Positions 1 through 10,200 of a DNA stretch of 64,000 nucleotides are shown piece after piece. This stretch comes from Ixodes scapularis (Eukaryota; Arthropoda; Arachnida; Ixodida; Ixodidae). A model generated the notes under the pieces. It made no database searches. It had not been told where the DNA came from and saw only the letters and a program-made list of their open reading frames with translations. Positions within the stretch are counted from its first letter, which is position 1. Each line of letters starts with the position of its first letter. The DNA is taken from NCBI RefSeq assembly GCF_016920785.2, contig NW_024609837.1:42844745-42908744 (forward strand), given 5' to 3'. A program made the position numbers and the translations under genes.

Positions 1-526
1 TTGAACAAATCCAAAACCTCTTAAAAGGAGGTTTTGCCTTAGGGCATCGACTCACAGTTTCTTTGAGACAGTCCACACCATCACCAATAGTACGCTAGCT
101 GTTCTGCTCACCAGCACTGTTCGCCACCCTTCGCACCATATATAGCAGTTCTGGTCAAGATGTTGACGGTTCGAGGCTGTACTTTGGTCCTTTGTTCAGA
201 ACAACCTTGAGCTCCGCTGGAAGAGTGACTCCCCCCAAGACGGTAACATTGTCCATGGGACCGGCAGCATTTTTCTTCTTTGGAGGGTGATGCATTCGCG
301 TCTCTTGCCAGATGAATTCCGTTGTTAGCGACGTCAATCTTTTGTAGTCTTCAAAATGGCACTTGGCATGGTAATCCTCCTGTTCTCGTAGTACCATAAC
401 AGAGAGCCAGTCCAAATACTCTGACCTCTCTCCAGTATTCCGATTTAAGGATCTCGCACAGCCTTCTAATGTGTCGCCAGGATGGTTCCAAGACTCCGAA
501 AAGACCCTGCACTGCCCTTGGCACAA
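1..526 (-). pseudogene. Broken 3' part of a tick-type retroelement ORF
   Basis: On the minus strand an open frame (526 to 155) ends in a stretch with the pattern LPAELKVVLNKGPKYSLEP. Past its stop the same frame continues toward the window edge as PELLYMVRRVA, broken by TGA/TAG stops. The theme 'xLxxVLxxGPKYxxEPxxSxPELLxxVRxVA' is one I associate with abundant retroelement ORFs in tick genomes (from memory, not searched). The copy is decayed, and more of it may lie left of the window. It could instead be a host-gene remnant, but in-frame stops make function unlikely. Confidence 0.5.
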
Positions 527-2087
527 TCTTCCCCTTCAGGCAAAAAGAAATGGTCGGGGACTGACACGCTATAATGGCAAATAGGTTGGTGCACGTGATG
601 GCAAGATCCTGTTTTAGACGATGAAAAAGGAAGGAGCCCGTTGGTTCATACTGAATAAAAAGATAAAAGTGTGAACAAAACGGGAACAAGGATGATACAC
701 ACACGACAGGACATGTGGAAGACGCTTGGGCGGCGAAATCTGGTGTCGGCCAAAACACTTTCATTGTAAAATTGGAAAAAGCTCCGAAATCGTGTTCGCG
801 GTAACAATGTCACACCGCTTACGTTCATCTTTGTCTCCTTTTTGTGTTTTGCTTTTCTTTCTTTAGTAATAAGTACGCAGATGCGCTCAAATAAATTTTT
901 CATATCGTTTACCTCCTGAAACAGCCAAGGGCGTTGGTTAGCATTTTGAACGATTGTCCTTTAGGTCATTTCTATTGCCTTCGACTCGCATTATCTGATT
1001 TCACTGCTCCGTCTAGCAGTAACGAGAACTGTGCAGCCGCCACAAGCACATGCCCTAGAGCGTACCTTCAGAAAATGCGTTCATCACGCTACTGCGCGTG
1101 CATACAAATAGGTTTGAAACTTTATGATGTTCCAAACGTTTTACCTTCAAGCGAAATTTACGCTTTCGCTTACACTTAAACTAAAGTTTAAGTTCAAGCA
1201 CAGTTTAATCTCACTAAAACCGTGCAGTGCAGCCAAATCTACAGGGGAGAAAGCGCATGTCAACCTGTTCAAGAAGAGGGAAAGGAGGAACGCGAGAGAA
1301 GGGCTGGGATTTCCCCGTTCCTTCTTTACCTCCTCTTGAACAGGACGGGATACACTCTCTCCCCTGTAGCTTTGGATGTACTGCGCGGTTTTGGTGAGCC
1401 GGAGTATAACTTCGCTTTTCTTGAAAATTACCTGTGGATGGCCTATGCATCTGCGGTGTGACGAATAAACGAATAGCTTATCAGGCGGCTGCATTTAGAG
1501 GTGGTACATTTATCAAACTAAAATTTCAAAAACACCTGATGTCAAACTAAAGATAAATAAATAGGTTTTCCCTCTCTCTCCCATTTTTCACTAGTCTTTA
1601 TTGTTGAAAACAGTTACTGGTACGAAAATTCCGGCTTGGCAACACTGACACCTGAATCACGGGCTGGCATGAATTTGCACGTCCATGCGTTCAAACGCTG
1701 ATTAACAAAAAAAAATATGACGTACACCTTGGAATTTGCTACATATTGCAGAACAGCCCGTGTTTGTATGCGACAAACAAAATATATTTATGTTAATGAA
1801 ATTTTAGTTTAATCTTTATATTGGCTCGGGTTGTTGAATAAGGCACAAGAAATAAATCGCTCGAGGCGCTGCCTGGTGGAAGGCACCTACTCAATACTGG
1901 CACCTCTTGATAGAAGACGATCTTAAGACAGCCCAAGCGCATTTCTCGGAAAAAATAAAACTCCACCTTATTAACTCTATTCCTTTTACACACCGTTCAA
2001 CGGGGTTCCCAACACTACCATCATGTTTATCCCAATCTCTGACGTCATCGCCTTTTTGTCCCTCCTTTTCCGCTCCCTCCATCGCAG
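527..2087. other. Non-coding stretch upstream of the HCN S5 exon
   Basis: Apart from the fold-back element at 1180-1420, I see only AT-rich sequence with no supported exon. The last part, ending in a pyrimidine-rich tract and CAG at 2085-2087, is the intron acceptor for the HCN exon at 2088. Channel exons for S1-S4 are not here and should lie left of the window. Confidence 0.5.
1180..1420. repeat. Fold-back (inverted-repeat) MITE-like element
   Basis: Two arms of about 90 bp face each other around position 1300. The left arm runs from about 1199 (TCTCACTAAAACCG ... CTACAGGGGAGA ... CCTGTTCAAGA). The right arm, ending near 1416, is its imperfect reverse complement (TCTTGAACAGG ... TCTCCCCTGTAG ... 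CGGTTTTGGTGAG). ORFs read here on both strands are by-products of the palindrome. No clear target-site duplication was found. Transposase family unknown. Confidence 0.6.
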
Positions 2088-2237
2088 TTCCTCAACATGG
2101 CGAGCGTGTTCATGAAAATCTTCAACCTGATCTGCATGATGCTTCTTATTGGTCACTGGAGCGGGTGCCTTCAGTTTCTCGTCCCCATGCTGCAGGGGTT
2201 TCCTTCCAATTCCTGGGTCGCCATCAACGAACTCGAG
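2088..2237 (+). CDS. HCN: HCN (Ih) channel, exon with S5 and start of pore turret
   Basis: This exon opens the visible part of a hyperpolarization-activated cyclic-nucleotide-gated cation channel, a plasma-membrane protein that carries Na+/K+ pacemaker current. The 50 codons begin FLNMASVFMKIFNL and include GHWSGCLQFLVPMLQGFP, the S5 helix and turret signature of HCN channels. They are closer to insect Ih than to vertebrate HCN1-4 (GHWSGC versus CHWDGC). The exon is bounded by CAG (2085-2087) and GTGAGT (2238), phase 0 on both sides. The ATG at 2097 is internal, not a start. Together with four downstream exons it gives 422 C-terminal residues; no break is seen in the coding sequence. Confidence 0.95.
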
Positions 2238-2953
2238 GTGAGTGCACAGTTCACTGCCGAGCCCCTGTACCCACTACAGCGGAACAAACGACAAACGCTG
2301 CTCAGAAACATTTTAGGTACACGTCTTGGCAGCCTTTGTTTACGCTTATAAGTCTCGCTATCTGATCACAAAAAAAACGTGTTTGTGAAAATTAGCGACC
2401 GTGGAAAATGAGTAAATGGTTGCCGAAAAACTTCGTTTTATACTGTTCAAGAGCAGTATTGGTTGTTCGTTCTTGCGTAGCATTGCCACAAGCCAGCTCG
2501 ACGAAGTTTCCGTCCCATGAAAGATAGCAATGGCTCAAACTGGCGAATCACGTGTTTCACAAGTATTTATGTTCACACGAAGCTACCCATCATTCAAAAT
2601 TGACAAACATTAGAAAGAGCCCTAATTGGCAACCTTGCAACAGCAAAGATGAGGTCACCCCAGCTATGTTTCCGTTCTCTTGCCAAGCTTTCGTTTACCA
2701 TTCCCCCTAACTGTGGCGTAGTGAAGCCAACAAGAAACTACTGCATTTCCTACCTTCCGTCGTCTAAATCCTGTTTTGCATTTGAGGCAGTCGTCAGACA
2801 GAGCAACATACCTCTTTGTTGGTCCGGTGCGGAAAGCTGCGCCCGAAAGGCAGAACGAATGAACCGCCATTAGTGTTCAGCACGTCGTCTCGCTCCCAGC
2901 GCCTCTTCCTCCCCTCCCGAAACCAACAACAAAGATGGTCTTCTTTTTTCCAG
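2238..2953 (+). other. HCN intron (S5 to pore exon)
   Basis: An intron of 716 bp with GTGAGT donor and a pyrimidine-rich tract plus CAG acceptor. ORFs on either strand show no recognisable protein. Nothing else is seen in it. Confidence 0.85.
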
Positions 2954-3172
2954 ACCAAGTACTGGTTCGAGCAGTACTCGTGGGCCCTGTTCAAGGCTAT
3001 GTCCCACATGCTGTGCATAGGCTACGGCCGGTTCCCACCCCAAAGCCTCACGGATATGTGGCTCACTCTGCTGAGCATGATCAGCGGCGCCACCTGCTAC
3101 GCCCTCTTCCTGGGCCACACCACAAACCTCATACAGTCATTAGACTCCTCGAGGAGGCAGTACAGGGAAAAG
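2954..3172 (+). CDS. HCN: HCN channel, pore helix, GYG filter and S6 exon
   Basis: This exon of 73 codons is phase 0 at both ends (CAG before 2954, GTAATC at 3173). It encodes WFEQYSWALFKAMSHML, then CIGYG, the K+-channel-type selectivity filter in the HCN-specific CIGYG context. S6 follows (MISGATCYALFLGH) and then the start of the C-linker (LIQSLDSSRRQYREK), nearly invariant among HCN channels. The preceding junction INELE|TKYW fits the insect turret spacing, so no exon is missing between this one and 2088-2237. Confidence 0.96.
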
Positions 3173-3625
3173 GTAATCAGAGCTTCTTCGTCACCTCCAC
3201 GATTGAGCTGCTAACCTGTAGGAAGTCCAGACAAAACACTAATGTGGTAAAAGCAAGTAGGAAGACCTTGGAGATGTCACAAAGTGTAATTAGACGTTCG
3301 GCTTATAGACATAACCTAAACAGAGCTTTGGAAAACCCAAGCCTCAAATTGGATGTCGAGGTTTTGCTAAAAGACAGCTAATTCCCAAAGCACTATAGAC
3401 CAAGTTTCTTAGAAAAACGTCCCTTGGTCAACTCGGTCAAAACCGGAGGCTGATACGCCGGTTGCTAACTGCATGAATGGGTAAGACGCACAATAGGTAA
3501 CTCTGTGGCCCTCATGCTACTAGTGAGAGACACCATATATAAAGAAGCCTCGAAAGAATTACAATTTGGGGAGATACCCGTGGCAGTGCCGGCCCCGTCG
3601 CTGAATCTTTCGTTCCCGCCCCCAG
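3173..3625 (+). other. HCN intron (S6 to C-linker exon)
   Basis: An intron of 453 bp, GTAATC donor, acceptor CCCCCAG at 3619-3625. No other feature is seen. Confidence 0.85.
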
Positions 3626-3772
3626 CTAAAGCAAGTCGAAGAGTATATGGCGTACCGCAAGCTTCCCCGCGGTCTTCGCCAAGGGATAACAGACTACTTC
3701 GAGCACCGCTACCAGGGAAAATTCTTCGACGAGGAGGCCATTCTCGGGGAGCTCTCCGAGAGGCTACGAGAG
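3626..3772 (+). CDS. HCN: HCN channel, C-linker exon
   Basis: The 49 codons read LKQVEEYMAYRKLP and end EEAILGELSERLRE. This is the C-linker, which couples the cyclic-nucleotide-binding domain to the S6 gate and forms the tetramer 'elbow on shoulder' interface. FEHRYQGKFFDEE is an HCN hallmark. The exon is phase 0 at both ends, with donor GTAAGC at 3773. The next exon is almost 8 kb away because of transposon insertions in the intron. Confidence 0.96.
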
Positions 3773-3827
3773 GTAAGCAAATCTTCAACAAGTATACGAG
3801 GCTCATCTCGCACCATATCGATGGCAA

Positions 3828-4029
3828 CCCTACCGAAAAATCCGGTTTAACTTTTCGCTATCCGGATTATGGAACCGGAAATCTATCTGGATTCTATCCG
3901 GATTCTATCTAGAATTTAAGTTTTCAGAAATCATTCCTTTGTCTGCAATCTGGATTTCGGGTTTCCAGAAACAAATTTCCGGTTCCATAATCCGGATAGT
4001 GAAAAGTTATACCGGATTTTTCGGTAGGG
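3828..4029. mobile_element. 202-bp MITE with 55-bp terminal inverted repeats
   Basis: The left arm starts CCCTACCGAAAAATCCGG and the right end is its reverse complement (CCGGATTTTTCGGTAGGG). By eye the two 55-bp arms differ at only two positions. The roughly 90-bp centre repeats 'TATCCGGATTCTATC'-like words. There is no coding capacity. No target-site duplication was convincing, so the superfamily is open. It lies 55 bp downstream of the splice donor of the HCN C-linker exon. Confidence 0.85.
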
Positions 4030-7000
4030 ACGCTTAATTCTTTTCATTTAACTCAAATTTAGAGCAGTCAAAGACAAAATATGATATGCTAAACGCTACA
4101 GTGTTGTCTCTGTAATTTAGTAACAAAAGTTTAAAAAAAAAGTTATTTAAGGCGGCGGTCCCACGGCCCCAACCATAATACCGGTGGCAGCTGTGCTAAC
4201 GCTCCGGTTTGTGGTGCAAACGTCGCGTCTGTGCGCGAGCCACGTAGTTCGTCCTTGCACAAATAACTGGCCAATTCATCAGCACTATCTTAGTGCAGCA
4301 TGTCACATGCATTTTTCAAAACTTAACGCATAATAAGAAAACAAAAATTGCAAGTTTTGATACTTTCAAAGACATACCTCCACGCATTCCAAGTTTCTAG
4401 ACTTGTAATGCATTTAAGTCGCGTTCCTATTTTTTTAATGAATAGATGAAGGACTCGGGCGCGGTTCTGTACTTACGTTTCTTTCTTAAATAGTACATTA
4501 ACATTTTGTTTTTAAATATTTATTAGAAAGGTGGCTTTTTTATGCGATTTTGAAGTGTCGTACTTATAGTTTCACATCATAACGCAGTAATGACATTTAA
4601 GGGCATGCTCCTGGTGAACATAGGAACACAGCATACAAAATATATTAGAAATAACCCGCCAGCAGCATTTTTTTTTTTTTTTTTTTGTAAACATTATTTG
4701 ATTTGGTAAAATTTCAAAGAATTTCTTTCACGCGTTCTCAATTTTCTGGAATAGCGTCCCGACACCTGATTTCATTCTTTTCTTTTTTTTTTTTAATTGT
4801 ATGCTAGAGGAACTGGGCTGGTTCTCCATAAGGCTGTTTTGGTTGTGTTCATATTCAGATTTGTTTAAAATAATTTTAAATCGTGAGACTATTTTGAAGC
4901 TCGACTCTGTACGCAAGAAGCCGGTTTCAGAGAAGAGGACAGTTGCGTAAATGATGCTTTAATTAGAGCTTTTATCGTTCTAAGTAAAATTACTTTCCAC
5001 GATTTTAATTGTTGAAAGCGTACTAATTGTCCTCAATATTAAAAAGGACCTATGTTGAAGCAGACGACGCGCACTTCCGCCATCTTTTGAAAGGTGGCTG
5101 AAATTAGAGGTTGAGAAGTTCAAGGAAAGTGGGCGTTGATTCCGTCCCTGACGCAGAGGATTATCGTCTCATACATTTCCTCGCGCTACTTCCTCGTTCT
5201 TGCAGTAAGTCGCAGTTAGTCTTGCGGAAAACAAAAATCGAGAACCGCGTCACAAGGGTCGCGACCAAGTTCTCGAAAACACCTAGTGCAAATAGACGAT
5301 TCGCACACGCGCCAGATTGAGCCGCCATTGCCGACCTTCTCTTGTTTTACCAAGATGCCGAGTCACTGAAGCGGGCGTTGGCGAGCTTCCACAACGGCCT
5401 ATGCTGAGGAGAAGGACACAATAGCACCTAAAATGGCAATGACCTCTCCTGCCGTGGCAATAATGAAGTGAAGCGAACGCATTAAGAGGAAACGAAAACT
5501 GAATGTCGGTGACGGCGGCGCCCATGCACAGCTAGCTACCTAAAAGCGTCTATAAATAAGCTATTCAATGCCGTCTGCCGTGTTCCGACACCACGAAAGG
5601 TACAAATATTGAACTATACTATATGATAGCGACGACGAAGGGAAATTGCTTTTCCTCCGCTCCAAGATAAAAAGTAAACTTTTTTTTTTTTTAAGGTTCT
5701 AGCTTTAAAATCTATATCAGGCTAAAAAATCTAAGTTTTAATTTTGACAAAAATATATATATGTATGTTTCGGGCACATTTCTCAAATGAAGGGCGCAAA
5801 AATGCCACGGCAGAAACTAGTATGTTTCTGCCGCGGCATGCAGTCGCAGGTCGCGCGTTTGACACCAACTGCTGACGCCACTGTTCTTTTTCCATCATCT
5901 TAACTTTTTATCCTCATTTCGTAGGTATTATAAAGATACCTTGATGTATTCAAATATTTTTAGGAACTTTATTTTTTCTAACAAAAAAAGTTAAACTCGT
6001 CGTTCAGGTCGATTGCTGGTCAACTTTAACAGGTCCTTACTTTGTCTGTATATAACGTACATTTCCTTTGTTTAGCTCTATATAAAGTCCAAAGCAAGCC
6101 CATTATATATATGATAATAGCGTTATGATCTGTTGACTAGCCTCTCCACCCCCTTTACGTAAAGGTTGTGAGAAATAACAAATGTTGAAAGTTTAAAATC
6201 GATTTGACCAAAAACCCCAATTTTGTAAATTTTTATTTTTATTTTTGTTTTAGAGATTATAGTCGACTACAAAAAAAAACAATCCAGAAATATAATATTT
6301 TGGTTGTATGTCCTCTATTTGAGCTACAATCGTGTGAAATATGTGCTCATTTGACTAAAATACAGCAACCTTACCGGTATTGTGCGCCTCTACGATTTCA
6401 AAAATGTTATTTTTGTTTCGCTGGCTAGGCTAGCTTGTTTTTCTTGGCAGCCGAGCAAACTAGGCAGCGCTGGCACTGCGTGACGCGGGTGAGAGCACGC
6501 GGTGAACGTGCACAAGGTTAGATTTGATTGAACGCGATTTACTAGCCGAAACATCGGTGCCACAAGCCACACCACAGTTTCTCGGCCACACGGACCGGTG
6601 TCGCCGCCTAAGGGTCAAATTTTAAGCTTTTTCAAGATGGCCGCCGTTGGACCTCAGCCTTAAGGAGGCTATTTCTAGCACTAGTATGTATGAAGAGGCA
6701 GAGTGTGACGTTCAAGGCTCGGTAGTCATAGCGTCATGGTTTTTCTATTTAAATAAAATCAAACCAACTAAAGTCAAGACACAAGACCAATCGATAACCA
6801 ACGTTCACCAAACCGTTCCCTTCAAAAAAACGATGGCATACTCAGTCATCCTGCAGTATTATTCCCACTGCAGAACCGGCGTCGTTTTTGCCATATATGT
6901 TTAAGTGTATCTTGAAGTCACCATAACTTTGTACAGTTGATCGTTCACGACAGATGGAAGAATATTTGGGTTCTGTTGGCGTTCAATAACCAGCACAAAT

Positions 7001-7079
7001 TGAAGAGCCACCTGCAGTAAGCGTTAGTCTACGACGTCCCACCGTTGACATTTGACTTCCGAGCTGTTTGTCTATCTAG
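4030..7079 (+). other. Large HCN intron, left half
   Basis: AT-rich intronic sequence with T/A homopolymers (for example near 4669-4687, 4782-4794 and 5679-5692). A more CpG-rich block lies at about 5100-5560. A 16-bp-arm hairpin is listed separately. Open frames here resemble nothing I recognise. Confidence 0.6.
5802..5839. repeat. Short near-perfect hairpin
   Basis: ATGCCACGGCAGAAAC and GTTTCTGCCGCGGCAT form 16-bp arms with one mismatch around a 6-nt loop. No flanking transposon ends were seen. It could be a cruciform-forming palindrome or a remnant; it is too short for a typical animal pre-miRNA. Confidence 0.5.
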
Positions 7080-7084
7080 GATGA

Positions 7085-7246
7085 TGTTATATTCATCACG
7101 TTCTTTATTGCTACGGAACGGGCAGGACCGGTATGGCGCCCAGATCAGTTCCTAGTGCTCGCTGCCTCGCGCTTGCCCTTGCTCGAGAGCATGGCTCGCG
7201 CTGCCCGGTTTGTGTGGGCGACAGCTTGGTTGCTAGGTACGCAACA
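7085..7246 (-). repeat. 3' LTR (162 bp) of the Ty3/gypsy element
   Basis: Read on the element's strand it begins TGTTGCGTACC and ends AATATAACA, with TG/CA termini. Every base matches the copy at 11407-11568. It is unusually short for a Ty3/gypsy LTR. Confidence 0.93.
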
Positions 7247-7248
7247 CA

Positions 7249-7259
7249 TCTTCCCCCTT
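7249..7259 (-). promoter_or_regulatory. Polypurine tract
   Basis: On the element's strand AAGGGGGAAGA lies two bases before the 3' LTR, where plus-strand DNA synthesis is primed. It overlaps the gag-pol stop codon (7258-7260). Confidence 0.8.
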
Positions 7260-10200
7260 AGATGGAGTGTCCATATCTTGAAGGTGGGCGCCTAGCCCGA
7301 GAGCTGGTGCGCCGATCAACTTGGACGGGAACATCCGGTGCAGCTCCTTCTGGAGACTGTACTGGTAGAAGCGGAGGAAGCTCTTCAGCAGCAACGGTTG
7401 GATGCTGTGCCGGTAGTCTTGCAGGCGGCTCCTCAGCAGCAACAGTCGGAGTGGCAGGACTGGCCTCAGCTGCTGCTGCTGTGAACCACGGTGCTGGCGG
7501 CATCGTTTCGCATAAGCCTCTTGCCAAGAGACTATGGGGCCCAGATGTTGGAGGCGTAACTCCAGATAGTCGTCTTCGAATGTGGTCGACGTGTCTGCGG
7601 ATTTCTCCAAACGGCGTTTGGAGAAGCCAAGATCGAAGACCGAGCTGCTTGAGTAGTGTTCCTTCTAGCCACCTCGGTTTTCCGCGAAAATTGATAGCAA
7701 ACACAGGTTGCCCTTCAACAAAGCGGCGTGAAGGGGTCGTCACCTCTCTTCCTTTCTCGCTTTCTCCTTTGTTGCATGTTTCTGGTTCTGGTGTAACTCG
7801 GCTTATGTTTGATGCCAGTTCACGGCCGAACATTAGCAACGCGGGTGTTTTCCCGGTGGAGGATGTGACAGTGGTGTGCTGCTTGTAGAGGAATCTTGCC
7901 AGTCTCACTAACAAGCTGCCGACTTTGTCTTTTTGAAGTGCTTGCTTCAATTCAAAGACCATCCGCTCCGCCTGGCCGTTGGTAGCCGGATGATATGGTG
8001 CGCTTGTCACAGGCTCCACACTGTTTCGTTGGTAGAAATCGAGTACCTCCCTTGACACAAACACGCTCCCATTGTCCGACACCACCTTCCGTGGCAATCC
8101 GAATGTCGCGAAGATAGCACGCAGTTCTCTAATAACAGCTGTGGACGTGGCTGAGGTCATCGCTCTCACCTCCAGCCATTTTGTGTATGAGTCCACAACT
8201 ACGAGGAACATGTGTCCTTCCATCGGGCCGGCAAAATCAAGGTGTATGGTGTGCCATGGTTGAGATGCATGTTCCCAGTTTGGCAGAGCGGCTCTCATCG
8301 GAATACGCCTGGATTCCTGGCAGATTCGGCATGCTTCGACTGCATGTTCAATGTCCTTATCGATAGCTGGCCACCATAAGTAGCTCCTGGCTGACGTCTT
8401 CATCGAAACGATGCCCTTGTGTCCAGCATGAAGCAAATCCATTGCTTCGGTACGTGCCTGTGTGGGAATGACCACCCTCGAGCCCCAAATAACGCATCCT
8501 CGTTGAGTGGACAGCTCTGTCACTTTCTTCTTGTAGGGAGCAAACTCTTCACCCCTGAGGCGGTCAAGCGTTCCTTGTTGCAACGCCTTGAAGATATGAG
8601 ACAAGGTGGGGTCTTGAAGTGTCATTTTTGCGATTCTTTTCGCCGTGAGCGGCGAAACCGGCAGCGCCTCGATCATCAGCACGTCTCCGGGCGGGCAGGG
8701 TTCGTCCTCCCTATCATGTAAGGGAAGGCGACTTAACGCGTCGGCGTTCTGGTGTCTCCTTCCCGGCCGATACACTAGCTCATAGTCGTAGGCAGCCAGC
8801 TTGACACACCATCGCATCATGCGTGGAGACAGCACTTGAGGTACTGGCTTCTGTGGTCCCAGGATGCCGAGGAGTGGTTGATGATCCGTGGCGATGATTG
8901 TGTGTCGTCCGGCAATGTACTGATGAAAATGGATTGCCCAGTATATAATGGCGAGGCCCTCCTTATCCAGCTGCGAGTAGTTCCTCTCAGCGTCTCCCAA
9001 AGTCCTTGAAGCAAACGCTATTGGAGCTTCTCGCCCTGCGCTGTCAAGCTGTGCCAAAACGGCACCAACACCGTACGGTGAGGCATCACAGGAGAGTAGA
9101 AGAGGTCTAGACTCATCATAATGGACCAAGGTGGTCCGCTGCAAGATGAGTTCCTTGAGCTTTCTGAATGCTCTCTTGTGAGGAGCCTCCCAGCTCCACG
9201 GCCTGTTCTTCTCTAGAAGGGTATACAGGTCTTTCGCTACTGTTGCTCGGTTTTCCAGAAACCTGTCATAGAAGGCGAGCATCCCGAGAAAAGACTGTAG
9301 CGTCGTCTTTGAAGTCGGTTCTGGCAGATCACGAATCGCCTTCAACTTGTCATCCGTTGGATGGATGCCTGCTGAGTTGATCTTGAAACCGAGGAAAGTT
9401 ACTTCCGGGACTCCAAAGAAACATTTTTTTCTGTTGGCACGAAGACCAATATTTTCAAGTCTTGAGAGAACGATGCCTAGTCGATGATTGTGCTCCTCCT
9501 GTGTGGACCCAGCGACGATGATATCATCCAGGTATGCACTGATACCTGATATCCCCGCAAGGGTCGTGTCCATGCACCTTTGGAATATTGCTGGAGCGGC
9601 GGAAACACCGAAAGGCAGTCGGTTGACACGATAAAGCCCCTTGACTGTGTTAATAGTCAGAGTCTTGGCTGTATCGTCAGTGACCTTGAGCTGTTGATAT
9701 GCTTGTGTCAGGTCTATTGTTGAAAAAATTCTTCCGCCGCGTAGTTTCGCCAAGACCTCTGTGACAGTCGGCAACGGGTAAGATGCTGCTTGGGCTACAG
9801 CGTTCACAGTGCTGCGGTAATCGCCACAGAGTCGAATACTACCGTCTTTTTTGCGCACGACGACGACCGGAGTGGCCCATTCCGAATGTTGAGCGGGCTC
9901 AATCACCTCCTGGTCCGTTAGACGTTGTAGTTCAGCTTCAACGGCTGGCCGGAGTGCGAATGGCACCGTTCGTGATTTTAGGAACTTAGGTTGTGCTCCT
10001 TCGTGCAACTCTAGTGTAACCGCTGGTCCCTTGAAGCCATTTAGGTTGCCATCAAACACTGCTGAGTGACGTTCAAGTATGACTACCAGGCTCTGTTCGT
10101 GAAGTACTTGGTGAATGCCGCTGAGGCTAATGCCTAGCGGGGCGAACCAATTACGACCAAGGAGGTTGCATCCTGGGCCGCTCATTATCAATAGAGGAAG

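Noticed and set aside
7262..7888. 208-codon plus-strand frame
   Set aside because: Shadow of the gag-pol frame on the opposite strand.
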